From assembly GCA_942492055.1 (NCBI GenBank), contig CALODP010000001.1, positions 124,001 to 188,000 on the forward strand: a DNA stretch of 64,000 bases, given 5' to 3'. The DNA comes from CALODP01 sp942492055 (GTDB lineage Bacteria > Bacteroidota > Ignavibacteria > Ignavibacteriales > Melioribacteraceae). Below, piece by piece: positions 35,572 through 44,431 of this stretch; position 1 is the first letter of the stretch; every line of letters starts with the position of its first letter. The notes beneath the pieces are model-generated. The model was not told the DNA's origin. It ran no database searches and was given only the letters and a program-made list of their open reading frames with translations. A program made the position numbers and the translations under genes.

Positions 35572-37189
35572 TGCTGCCGTTTAATTCTACTTTATGTGTT
35601 CCGGCAGACAACGGAGAATTTACCAAGACTTTTACTTCTTCTCCCAGTAGGTTATAAATTGCCAGTTTTACATTTGAATTTTCGGGCAACTCAAAACTGA
35701 TTGTTGTGCTTGGGTTGAATGGGTTCGGGTAGTTTTGTGCCAGGGTTATGTTATTTGGGATCTGCGCAATATCTTCTTTTCCCAGAGTTATTTTACCCAT
35801 AAAATTATTTTCGGTAATATCTTGAGCATAATTGGCCAAAACTCTTGCTCTAGTAATTGACTCAAGAGCATTGCTTCCCTGCCCTACAATATAGGCAACT
35901 AATATTTCTGTCTCATCTTCCGAAGTTAAATTAAATGGACCGGTTGTTACTACCAAACGTTGATCTTGAGCATAATTATTCAACCATCCAGAATTAGTTA
36001 CCGGATCGCCCGAGTAAAAATATTTCTTATTAATAGTATTGCAATCATCATTAACTACATCGCCAAAGGTCCAATCACAAGGATTAACTAACTCTCCATT
36101 GGGAAAATATCCTGTCATAATATTACGAACCTGATAAACCTCATGAGGATCTGCCAATAGCGGATAGGACTTAATGTAATGGAAAAATGATTTCATTCCC
36201 AAATTGCAAGCTCCGGGTATACTATTTATTCCGAAATTTTCTCCATTATAAAATTTCGCAGAGTCAAGTACCGTTTCTCCTTCTTCATACTGATTGTTTC
36301 CATTTGCGTCTACATAGGAAACTCCCGGTATATAGGCCTTCGGACCTGATATTAGTTTTGTCATGAAACATGGTGGAGTGTTACCATATTCGGAGTCAGT
36401 TCCATTATTGTATGCATACCCAGCGTCCAAGCTGATATCACACCCCACAAAATCATCCATATAATTACCCAGATCAGGATCAGAATAGATAGAAAAGAAA
36501 ACACTATCCATAGGAGTTTCATCCTCTCTTACGTTTTTTATCTTATATCTTATAAATATGATATCGCTATATTCATCAAGACTGTCAAAACTGAAAACAG
36601 TTTGTTTTATTTCGATTCCCATTGGAGTGCTTCCTATAGGATACTGACTATCGGGTCCCTCATTTCCATCATTGAATATAGTCCATACCATCTTATCACC
36701 CACGAGATCGGGTTTATCTTCATTAGCATCCCATTGACCATTTCCGTTCAAATCTACCGGATTATATATTCCGTCATTATTTCCATCATAAAATTTCGCC
36801 CCTAACTCAACAGCGTTTTCCCAGTTTTCCCAACTACTGCCGAATGGGGTATCCTCTTTTTTCACAATGTATAATTTATTGATGGAATCGTTTGGGGCGA
36901 CACCAAATTTGCCCGGTAGATAATTTGGCATTAAACCGGCTATAGCCTGACCTCTTGCCCATAGACTATCCTGAAGCTTTCCACTTAAATAAAAGCCCCC
37001 ACAGTTTAATAAAAGTTTCCCATCAAAAGTACCTCTCTTAGTCTCAAAATTTTCGCTCATAATACCAAAGTATCCCTTTGTATCCATAGGAACAGATATC
37101 TTCCCTGTTTCATACAGTAGAGTATTTTGCGCAAAGGAATTGAAGGAGAAAAACGATAAAAGGATTAGTGAGAGTATGATTTTCTTCAT
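35492..37189 (-). CDS. Secreted sorting-domain protein, paralogue array member 4
   Basis: 565 aa, signal peptide MKKIILSLILLSFFSFNSFAQ. The body is clearly diverged from members 2 and 3 (YETGKISVPMDTKGYFGIM; CGGFYLSGKLQDSLWARGQA) but keeps all landmarks: NAVELGAKFYDGNNDGIYNP, NGNGQWDANEDKPD, IFIRYKI, PPCFMTKLISGP, DANGNNQYEEGE and QDQRLVVTTGPF. Its sorting domain has several private changes (ENSNVKLAIYN, THKVELNGSNL), although the last 50 bp and the terminator are identical to member 3. This argues for local conversion rather than overall recency. Confidence 0.85.
   Translation of the reverse strand: MKKIILSLILLSFFSFNSFAQNTLLYETGKISVPMDTKGYFGIMSENFETKRGTFDGKLLLNCGGFYLSGKLQDSLWARGQAIAGLMPNYLPGKFGVAPNDSINKLYIVKKEDTPFGSSWENWENAVELGAKFYDGNNDGIYNPVDLNGNGQWDANEDKPDLVGDKMVWTIFNDGNEGPDSQYPIGSTPMGIEIKQTVFSFDSLDEYSDIIFIRYKIKNVREDETPMDSVFFSIYSDPDLGNYMDDFVGCDISLDAGYAYNNGTDSEYGNTPPCFMTKLISGPKAYIPGVSYVDANGNNQYEEGETVLDSAKFYNGENFGINSIPGACNLGMKSFFHYIKSYPLLADPHEVYQVRNIMTGYFPNGELVNPCDWTFGDVVNDDCNTINKKYFYSGDPVTNSGWLNNYAQDQRLVVTTGPFNLTSEDETEILVAYIVGQGSNALESITRARVLANYAQDITENNFMGKITLGKEDIAQIPNNITLAQNYPNPFNPSTTISFELPENSNVKLAIYNLLGEEVKVLVNSPLSAGTHKVELNGSNLASGMYLYRLTTDRNTISKKAILLK
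35546..35736. repeat. Sorting-domain DNA repeat, copy 4
   Basis: Fourth block; the most diverged of the five beyond the first 25 bp. Confidence 0.75.
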
Positions 37190-37292
37190 ACTACCTCCGA
37201 ATTTTAATGGGGGATAATATATTTTAGATTTATGTTAATAAACATATACTTTAAAAGCAATATATCTTTTTAGTAGCATAAAAAAGCTAAGA

Positions 37293-37318
37293 GCCGACTA
37301 AGGATGAACTTAGTCGGC
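37293..37318 (-). terminator. Terminator of array member 5
   Basis: Perfect 10-bp stem GCCGACTAAG/CTTAGTCGGC (37293-37302 with 37309-37318), 6-nt loop, then T-rich sequence on the minus strand. The outer GCCGAC/GTCGGC part resembles the other array hairpins, while the inner pairs differ on both sides. Confidence 0.75.
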
Positions 37319-37324
37319 CAATAT

Positions 37325-39061
37325 TTATTTCAATAAAATCGCTTTCTTTGATATTGTATTTTGTTCGGTGGTTAATCTGTAGATATACATTCCGCTGGCA
37401 AGGTCACTTCCGTTAAATTCTATTTTGTGTGTACCGGCAGACAACGGAGAATTTACCAAGACTTTTACTTCTTCTCCCAGGAGGTTATAAACTGCCAGTT
37501 TTACATTCGAATTTCCGGGTAACTCAAAACTGATTGTTGTGCTCGGGTTGAATGGGTTCGGGTAGTTTTGTGCCAGTACGAATTTATCGGGAGTTATATT
37601 CTGATCTTTTACAGGGGTTGTGGCGTTATTTTTATAATCATCCAATATTTTTTGCAGATTGTCATTTATGCCTCTCATTGCTGTTATTGAGTTCAAAGCA
37701 CTTGTTCCCTGCCCAATTATATAGGCAACTACTATCTCTTTTTCGAAACCTTGCGGAAGATTAAAGGGACCGACATTAAACATTATCCTTTGATCCGTTT
37801 GCTTAGTATTTATCCAGCCGGTATTGGTAACCGGATCTCCGGAATACCAGAATTTGTTATTTACGGAATTGCAATCCATTCCTTTTACTTCTCCAAGAGG
37901 GAATACACATGGATTGATTTCTTTTCCGGTTTTGTCGCACCCTAACATATAGCTTCTGGCCTGAATATGAGTATCGGGATCTCCCAAATCGGGATCACTC
38001 TGCTGATAATGGACAAAAGAGGCCGCTTTCATATTTTTTGCTCCCGGATATAATCTGTCCCCCATCAAAGGGCCTCGTACGTTCCATGCAGTATCGAGAG
38101 GTTCTTCATTTAGATCAAACTCCCCGTTTCCGTTCGCGTCAACAAATGATTCTCCGGGAATGAATTCCATAGGACCATTAACAAAATTAACCGCAAAGCA
38201 GGGGGGCTGATTACCATATTGGCTATCTTGGCCTCTATTATAAACATATCCGATATTTCTTTCCACATCACAACCGACAAGATCGTCTTCACAATCTCCT
38301 AAATCGGGATCGGCCCAGACACCGAAATAGACGCTATCCATTTCCGCGGCAACCAAGCCTGTATTCAAAAAACGATATCTAATTAGTAAAAAATTGCCTA
38401 ATTGTCCTTTTGAGGCAATACCTGCAACTGTTTGTCTGATTTCTATTCCCTGCGGCTCTATTTCGGGGAAGCGATCTCTCTTCTCAGTCGGTTGCCCGTC
38501 GTTATATACACACCACGCCGTGCAATCCCCAATCAGATCGGGCATATCTTCCCCTTTGTCCCAGGTACCGTTGTTATTTTTATCCACCGGATTATATATA
38601 CCGTCTTTATCGCCGTCGTAGAAATCGGCTCCCAGAGCAACAGCATCTTTCCAGTCAATCCAACTCTGCCCGAAAGGTTGATCATAAGAAGTAACTACAT
38701 ATATCTGGTTATTATGATTCAAGGAATCCCCTACTCTTCCGGGGATATAATTCTCCGTAAGTGAGGCAGATGCCTGTGCGTTTGCCCATAATTTTCCGTT
38801 GGATTTTCCGCTCAAAAAGAAACCTCCGGAATAGAGAAAAACATGTCCTCCGTATTTTGCTCCTTTTCCAAACCCATCAATGTTTACGTCCCCTAAGACA
38901 CCTTTGTTATCAATAGGCATACTGATATTATTTACATTAAATAGATAGCAATCTTTTTCTTTGCCACTTTGGAGAGAACCATTGTTCTCTTTTCCGGATG
39001 ACGCCGCAAATGTACTTGAGCTGAATGAAAGGAATGAAATAAGTAGTATTAGTTTTTTCAT
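37325..39061 (-). CDS. Secreted sorting-domain protein, paralogue array member 5 (first in order of transcription)
   Basis: 578 aa, signal peptide MKKLILLISFLSFSSSTFAA, followed by an extra charged segment (SGKENNGSLQSGKEKDCYLF) before the common body. Landmarks: YSGGFFLSGKSNGKLWANAQA, DAVALGADFYDGDKDGIYNP, NNNGTWDKGEDMPDLIGD, VDANGNGEFDLNEE, FWYSGDPVTNTGWINT and DQRIMFNVGPF. The sorting domain matches member 1 almost exactly, although these are the outermost genes of the array. It heads the array, so the array promoter should lie between 39062 and about 39190, but no clear element is seen. Confidence 0.85.
   Translation of the reverse strand: MKKLILLISFLSFSSSTFAASSGKENNGSLQSGKEKDCYLFNVNNISMPIDNKGVLGDVNIDGFGKGAKYGGHVFLYSGGFFLSGKSNGKLWANAQASASLTENYIPGRVGDSLNHNNQIYVVTSYDQPFGQSWIDWKDAVALGADFYDGDKDGIYNPVDKNNNGTWDKGEDMPDLIGDCTAWCVYNDGQPTEKRDRFPEIEPQGIEIRQTVAGIASKGQLGNFLLIRYRFLNTGLVAAEMDSVYFGVWADPDLGDCEDDLVGCDVERNIGYVYNRGQDSQYGNQPPCFAVNFVNGPMEFIPGESFVDANGNGEFDLNEEPLDTAWNVRGPLMGDRLYPGAKNMKAASFVHYQQSDPDLGDPDTHIQARSYMLGCDKTGKEINPCVFPLGEVKGMDCNSVNNKFWYSGDPVTNTGWINTKQTDQRIMFNVGPFNLPQGFEKEIVVAYIIGQGTSALNSITAMRGINDNLQKILDDYKNNATTPVKDQNITPDKFVLAQNYPNPFNPSTTISFELPGNSNVKLAVYNLLGEEVKVLVNSPLSAGTHKIEFNGSDLASGMYIYRLTTEQNTISKKAILLK
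37382..37572. repeat. Sorting-domain DNA repeat, copy 5
   Basis: Fifth block, nearly identical to copy 1 at the other end of the array. Confidence 0.8.
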
Positions 39062-39189
39062 AAAGTTCCCACAGATATTAAACTAAAATAATTGTCATTA
39101 TTTACAAGACAACAATAATATTAATAATTTTGCAACATTACAATGAGTAACATGTATTGTTCCGAAACCGGTTTTAATGATTCGCAATT

Positions 39190-39960
39190 ATCTTTCCTTA
39201 TATTTCCTTAAACAGAGCCGATATATCGTTTTGGAATTCCGGTTCGGAATCATAGAATTGAGGGGTACGGTTTTAATTTAGGGATGCATGGTTTTAATGT
39301 AGTATTGCCATGTAACGATTTTGAAGTGCAATGCTTTAAAATATGCGTGCAAGCTCTCGATTTATCGATGCAAAATGATAGAAATGCCTTTCCAAATGAT
39401 GTTTTTGAAATGTAAGATGAAATTATCGGGGTTCTTAACCTTATTATTTGTGTTCCTTTTGAAATTTTCGAGGTTCCTTGGCATTTTTTTGAGATTCTTA
39501 ATGGTTTTATCGGGATGCAAAATTATCTTTTTGAGGTGCAAGATGACTTTGGAGCAATGCAAGATCATATTCTTGAGGTGCAAAATGATTTTGGAGCGAT
39601 GCAAAATCATATTCTTGAGGTGCAAAATGATTTTCGAGCAATGCAAGATCATATTCTTGAGGTGCAAAATGATTTTCGAGCAATGCAAGATCATATTTTT
39701 GAGGTGCAAAATGATTTTCGAGCAATGCAAGATCATATTCTTGAGGTGCAAGATGATTTCCGAGCAATGCAAAATCATATTCTTGAGGTGCAAGATGACT
39801 TTGGAGCAATGCAAGATCATATTTTTGAGGTGCAAGATGACTTTTGAGCAATGCAAGATCATATTTTTGAGGTGCAAGATGATTTCCGAGCAATGCAAAA
39901 TCATATTCTTGAGGTGCAAAATGACTTTGGAGCAATGCAAAGTCATATTCTTGAGGCACC
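39190..39960. repeat. 21-bp-period satellite with a homogenised 42-bp core array
   Basis: From about 39190 the sequence divides without gaps into 21-bp units that begin (G/T)C(A/T/C) and end in (G/A/T)T; the clearest run is from 39255. From about 39512 to 39958 the units alternate in two types, GCAAGATCATATTCTTGAGG-T and GCAAGATGACTTTGGAGCAA-T, giving about ten 42-bp copies. Earlier units are diverged but keep the 21-bp register. Frames stay open on both strands because 21 is a multiple of 3. In-register stop codons in the first units, and the lack of ribosome sites, argue that it is not coding. Confidence 0.85.
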
Positions 39961-40004
39961 TCCGGCGCTGTTTTAAGGGTAGAGCGAATTTGAGATAATA
40001 AGAG

Positions 40005-40039
40005 GGCTGTCTCACCTGATCCCTGCGGATGAGACAGCC
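40005..40039 (-). terminator. Terminator of the VWA operon
   Basis: GGCTGTCTCA (40005-40014) pairs with TGAGACAGCC (40030-40039), 15-nt loop, just behind the last VWA gene; the T tract on the minus strand is short. Confidence 0.6.
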
Positions 40040-40049
40040 TTTAAGGTCG

Positions 40050-42077
40050 TTATTTGAGGAGGTTCATCTTAATTGTATTTCTAATTTCGTTTCCTATTTG
40101 GAGCTGAGCCAGATATATACCGCTGGAGAGGATATTTCCGAAGTAATCTCTTCCGTTGAAGCTTACATTGTGCCATCCTTCTCCGTATGCTGAGAGATCG
40201 ATAACTGTGACTAGTTCTCCGAGAATGTTGTAGATTTTCAGGAGTTTTACTTTTCCCGCATCGAAGGAGTTTATGTAAAATCTGATTGTGGTTGTCGGGT
40301 TAAACGGGTTCGGGTAGTTTCCCGCAATATATGTTTCGGGAATGAGTCCTTTCAGTTCATTATCCACTGAAGTCGGGCCCGGATCTTCTTCTTTATAATC
40401 GGCAATATAGGCCGTGAACATACATCTGATATTATATTTGAGACTGATTGCCACCAATGAATCTTTCAATTCTTCCTGGCTATTGTTAACCAATATTTCC
40501 CTTTCCATTGCGGCGATTTTTTCTTTTGCCCAAAGATATTTGGCAAAGTTGTTTGTATCGGTCTTTTCCGTGAAGTTGAGATTGAAATTCATTGCTTCAG
40601 TACCGTTTACTGTCTTTCCGGCGATCGCGAGAGATGAATTCCCGGAGTTACGATACTTACCGGCGGTAAAAAAAGATGAGCCGGCATAAAGAGAAGGGGC
40701 TTTTGCCGGAATAAGATCAGAGAGATCTGCCTTACCATATTCCATAGCCACTTTCTTCATTACCGGCTTATTTATTTGAGAGACAACTTTATTAATTTTA
40801 TCGTAGATGTTATCTTCGGCGCCTATGTATGTAACAAAGCCATAGTTCATACCGGCTAGCATTTCCATGCTTTCTCTGCTTACTTCTTCCCCGAAGGCGA
40901 TCGGGAATATTCCTGCATTGTATTTATTCGCTATACTTATTTGTTCAGGTTCTACCGAGGGTCTTCCCGATTCGAAAAGGAGAATCGAATTATCGTATTC
41001 ATCATTTTTCATCATATCGAGACATTTATAGAGAGCGGTATCGAGATTTGCTCCGTAGCTAATATATAATGTTGATAAGAATGTTTTGGCGGCTTCGATG
41101 TTTGTTGTTGTAGCTTTTACGACTGAGTCTTTCCATGATTTGGTTTCGTAATCGTAAGCAACTACATTGAAGTAATCGTTTTCGTTAAGGTTATCCAACG
41201 AGTTAGAGATTCCGGTTATGGCGTTCTCTTTTTGAATGCCGTACATACGCCCAAGAAGAAAGATTGCTCTTTTGGGTAGTTGTTCCGATGGTGTAGAATT
41301 GGTTTGCGGGCGAACAAAGAGTGTGAAGTGCCCCTCTTCGGTTGAATCGCCATTGACCGAATAGAAATCTACAGCCATTTCGTTTTGTTCAATTTCGTAG
41401 CTTAAAGAAAAGTCGCGATTCAGATATGCCTTCGGCTGAAGAATTCTTAGTTGGCGATAGTTATCGCTACTTACAACTTCTTTTAATTCCGAATGACTGG
41501 CTGAGGAGACATTCTTTATTTTGGAATTGGAATTAATCTTAATATCGAACCGGAGTTGATCCAGTTGGTTCTTGGTGAATCGATCGGTTCGTAATGGAAA
41601 TTCGTAGTTATATTTTCCGGCATAATATTCCAGTTGGCTGATGTAATGCAATTCTACTTTCTGAACGGAATTCGCCTGTACACCTTTGAGAGAAATTTTA
41701 ATTCCATTTTTGCCGATATATTTGTTTACTTCGGCGGCAACTCCCCCCTCTCCGGTTCCGGGGTTTGTAGCTTGTTGTTTCTCTTTGAGAACAGCTTTGT
41801 ATCTCTTTCCTTTGTACCAATATCTGAAGAGAGTCGCTTTAGCGTTTTCGGGAAGTGGGAAAGAATAGACCACATCGACGGAATCGTAGTATTCGTTTTC
41901 GAATTCCTGATAAAGGATTGTTTCGGCAATTTGTCCGTGGATAATAACCTCTACTTCGGTAACTCTGTTTTTGAGAAAATCTTTAGGATAGTTTTTCTCT
42001 TTCGGCATCATCAAGCCGTTGGCGAACATTTCCCCGGCAAGAAGCAGGGCAATTGTTATATATATTATTTTTTTCAA
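40050..42077 (-). CDS. Secreted VIT/VWA-like protein with degenerate metal site and sorting domain
   Basis: Starts with TTG at 42077 behind GGGGAGA. 675 aa: signal peptide (MKKIIYITIALLLAGEMFA), a VIT domain (about 35-165: VDVVYSFPLPENAKATLF, YKAVLKEKQQA), a VWA-like domain (about 268-430), and a sorting domain at the end (NYPNPFNPTTTIRFYI ... ILSSGIYLAQL). The VWA metal-ion site should read DxSxS, but the strand reads FLLGRMYG (about 273-280), and the later TDG loop is ESGRPS. It cannot bind metal in the usual way. It is the last gene of a three-gene operon (14 bp behind the next gene) and may act as a structural partner of the two intact VWA proteins. Confidence 0.85.
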   Translation of the reverse strand: MKKIIYITIALLLAGEMFANGLMMPKEKNYPKDFLKNRVTEVEVIIHGQIAETILYQEFENEYYDSVDVVYSFPLPENAKATLFRYWYKGKRYKAVLKEKQQATNPGTGEGGVAAEVNKYIGKNGIKISLKGVQANSVQKVELHYISQLEYYAGKYNYEFPLRTDRFTKNQLDQLRFDIKINSNSKIKNVSSASHSELKEVVSSDNYRQLRILQPKAYLNRDFSLSYEIEQNEMAVDFYSVNGDSTEEGHFTLFVRPQTNSTPSEQLPKRAIFLLGRMYGIQKENAITGISNSLDNLNENDYFNVVAYDYETKSWKDSVVKATTTNIEAAKTFLSTLYISYGANLDTALYKCLDMMKNDEYDNSILLFESGRPSVEPEQISIANKYNAGIFPIAFGEEVSRESMEMLAGMNYGFVTYIGAEDNIYDKINKVVSQINKPVMKKVAMEYGKADLSDLIPAKAPSLYAGSSFFTAGKYRNSGNSSLAIAGKTVNGTEAMNFNLNFTEKTDTNNFAKYLWAKEKIAAMEREILVNNSQEELKDSLVAISLKYNIRCMFTAYIADYKEEDPGPTSVDNELKGLIPETYIAGNYPNPFNPTTTIRFYINSFDAGKVKLLKIYNILGELVTVIDLSAYGEGWHNVSFNGRDYFGNILSSGIYLAQLQIGNEIRNTIKMNLLK

Positions 42078-42091
42078 CTTATTATCTCCCC

Positions 42092-44413
42092 TTATTTCAG
42101 ATAAAGAATCTTAGCTGTTTCTTTGTGCACCTGGTTAGTTTGATCGGTAAGAGTTAATTGCACGATATAGAATCCCGAACCGACAAGGACACCGTCATTA
42201 TTACGTGCATTCCAGGTAACGTTGCTCATCCCTTTGTTGAGGTTGTATGATTTCACCATTTGCCCGAGGATGTTGTATATCTTTATCTTACCTTTCACGT
42301 AGTTATTCAGGTTAACATTAAGATTAATAACCGGATTGAATGGATTCGGATAGAAAGCCAAGTGTTTAGCCGAATTCGTATTGAGCTTTCCTTTTTTCAC
42401 TTGAGTAGTATCTTTTCCACCCATTCCGGCATATCTGATTTCCAGGGTTATATCTGATAAATTTGAGATATCGTCCGAAGTGTAGCTAACAACAAACTTT
42501 CCGGATGTTTTGAAATCGGCGATTTCGAAGAGGATATCTTTGAAATTACCACCGATATCGAAGAAGGAACCACCGGTAGGAAGGATAATCGGATCATACG
42601 CATCTGTTTGATGATATGATGGTCCGATTGCGTAGACTTTAATTCCCTTCTTCAATAGTTCGGTTACAACTTCACTCTTTGTTCTTGAAGTAGCCCAGTC
42701 ATTTTCGTGATAATTAATATCTGTAATCCACACGAAGACTTTTGCGGCATCGTCTCTGAATTTGTATTGAGCAGCTTCGTATAAAGCGTCGAGAGAGTTT
42801 TCCGGTCCGTCGCCACCACCATGCGCGTATTGTTGTCCGATAATATCTCTGAACTCTTGAACATCTTTTGTAAACGGATACTTGTTTTCGATGACATCAA
42901 GGAAGGTGACCATACCTAATCTGTAATCTATTCCCTTTCCGCTAAGATTGTCAGCAAACTCAACAATATTGTCCTTCACCTGCCCAATTTCATTCCCCAT
43001 ACTACCGGTAACATCCAGGACAAAGATTATATCGGCCGCGTAGACTCCGCCTGATGTATCACGTGCAAAGGAGAACTCCGATATTCTTGAATTGTTTTCG
43101 TAGAGGAAAACATTATCTTCTTTTAAGTCGGAGATGATGTATCCCTTTTCTTCATCTTTAGCATGAAAGACCAGATCGACTTGGTTACCATCAATATTCA
43201 TCGTATCAATAGTTACCTCCAGACCTTCATCGGAAACCGGAGTTTCCGGAATGAAAACATACTTGGTCAGTTTATCGACGGCTTTTCCGTTTTTATAGAG
43301 AACTGCGTTGACATCGACGATTTTATTTTCATAAAGAATTCTTGATTTCATTGGAATTCTTTGGGAAAGAAAGTTTTTGCCTTTGAGCTCTACATCGGAA
43401 GAGTCGGTTGATAACGCGGATGTAGTTTCGATTAGAAGTTTTGCGTTATCGAATGAGTAATTCTCTTCTCCTAACAGAGTGACGTATGAATTGAATTCAT
43501 CGGGGAAAAGGATATTTGTTCCTTCGAGTGTTAATGAAGTAGGCATATCCCATCTTATGATTGCTTCGGGGAATTCAGGTGTAAGAAGTTTTAGTTTCGC
43601 GTTGAAACTCATTTTCTCACCGGCTGCCAATGAATCGGTGGGGTAATATGCTTTCAACAAAACGTCGTATAGTTTCTCTGTTTCATCTATTTGCAAAATT
43701 TCGGAATCGGCTTTATAAAAGTTATTCCAGTTTCCTATAAGTACTTCTTCCGGAGCTTCGTTGCCAAAATCGAGGAGACTGCAAATCCCTTTCTTATCAC
43801 CATTTCTTTCCCAAAGCATAAGAGAAGAAGGAGCGGACAAGCTTTTTTGTTTTTCAATAATTCCGTTTTCATATTCGACAGCGCAATCGCCCCATTTCCC
43901 TATTGCAGGGTCATACACCAATCCCAAAGCGATTTCGAGTTTACTTGTACCCGCGTATTCAACTTCCTCATTTATCGAGAAACCGCTATCCGAAAGAATG
44001 ATTTCGAAGAGACATTTTATCTCTCCTATTTTTTCGGCTTGTAATCGGAGCGTATCGCCGACTGTAGAACGAATTATTTCGGACTCGTTGAAATAGTCTT
44101 CCAGTTTGAGCCACTCCCCTTCAATCTTGATTATCGGATAAGATGTCATCGCGTAGGGATGCCCGAAAGTCAAGGAGGAATTATCATCCATAATACTTTG
44201 CGAAATACCACTTACTGTTCCCAAAGTAAAATATCCGCCATTAACAATTGTCGCTTCCAGATAATTGTTAGATAATGTTTCGTAATTATATCCGACGCTC
44301 ATTACTCCGTCGTTACCTTTTCTCAGGCCGGGAGAATCGAGATCGAAATTTCTTTTTGTTTGCCCGATCAGCAATGAGGTCAGACAAATCAGAGTTATAA
44401 AAATTCTATTCAT
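42092..44413 (-). CDS. Secreted VWA-domain protein with intact MIDAS and sorting domain
   Basis: Start set at the ATG at 44413 (GGAA nine bases upstream, then MNRIFITLICLTSLLIGQ as signal peptide); an ATG at 44425 is possible. 773 aa. The first 400 residues are beta-rich with no recognised family. The VWA domain (about 455-650) has the MIDAS strand IIFVLDVTGSMG (Asp near 467), the Thr/Gly loop GGGDGPENSLDAL and a VWITDINYHEND segment. The C-terminal sorting domain reads FYPNPFNPVINLNVNL ... GSGFYIVQL. VWA domains bind protein or polymer ligands through metal, so an extracellular adhesion or matrix role is likely. Confidence 0.87.
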   Translation of the reverse strand: MNRIFITLICLTSLLIGQTKRNFDLDSPGLRKGNDGVMSVGYNYETLSNNYLEATIVNGGYFTLGTVSGISQSIMDDNSSLTFGHPYAMTSYPIIKIEGEWLKLEDYFNESEIIRSTVGDTLRLQAEKIGEIKCLFEIILSDSGFSINEEVEYAGTSKLEIALGLVYDPAIGKWGDCAVEYENGIIEKQKSLSAPSSLMLWERNGDKKGICSLLDFGNEAPEEVLIGNWNNFYKADSEILQIDETEKLYDVLLKAYYPTDSLAAGEKMSFNAKLKLLTPEFPEAIIRWDMPTSLTLEGTNILFPDEFNSYVTLLGEENYSFDNAKLLIETTSALSTDSSDVELKGKNFLSQRIPMKSRILYENKIVDVNAVLYKNGKAVDKLTKYVFIPETPVSDEGLEVTIDTMNIDGNQVDLVFHAKDEEKGYIISDLKEDNVFLYENNSRISEFSFARDTSGGVYAADIIFVLDVTGSMGNEIGQVKDNIVEFADNLSGKGIDYRLGMVTFLDVIENKYPFTKDVQEFRDIIGQQYAHGGGDGPENSLDALYEAAQYKFRDDAAKVFVWITDINYHENDWATSRTKSEVVTELLKKGIKVYAIGPSYHQTDAYDPIILPTGGSFFDIGGNFKDILFEIADFKTSGKFVVSYTSDDISNLSDITLEIRYAGMGGKDTTQVKKGKLNTNSAKHLAFYPNPFNPVINLNVNLNNYVKGKIKIYNILGQMVKSYNLNKGMSNVTWNARNNDGVLVGSGFYIVQLTLTDQTNQVHKETAKILYLK

Positions 44414-44431
44414 TTTATATTCCATTCGATT

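Noticed and set aside
39321..39998. Long open frames on both strands across the 21-bp satellite (up to 225 aa of heptad-like repeats)
   Set aside because: They stay open only because 21 is a multiple of 3. Several frames are open at once, no ribosome site precedes them, and the repeat register continues upstream through in-frame stop codons.
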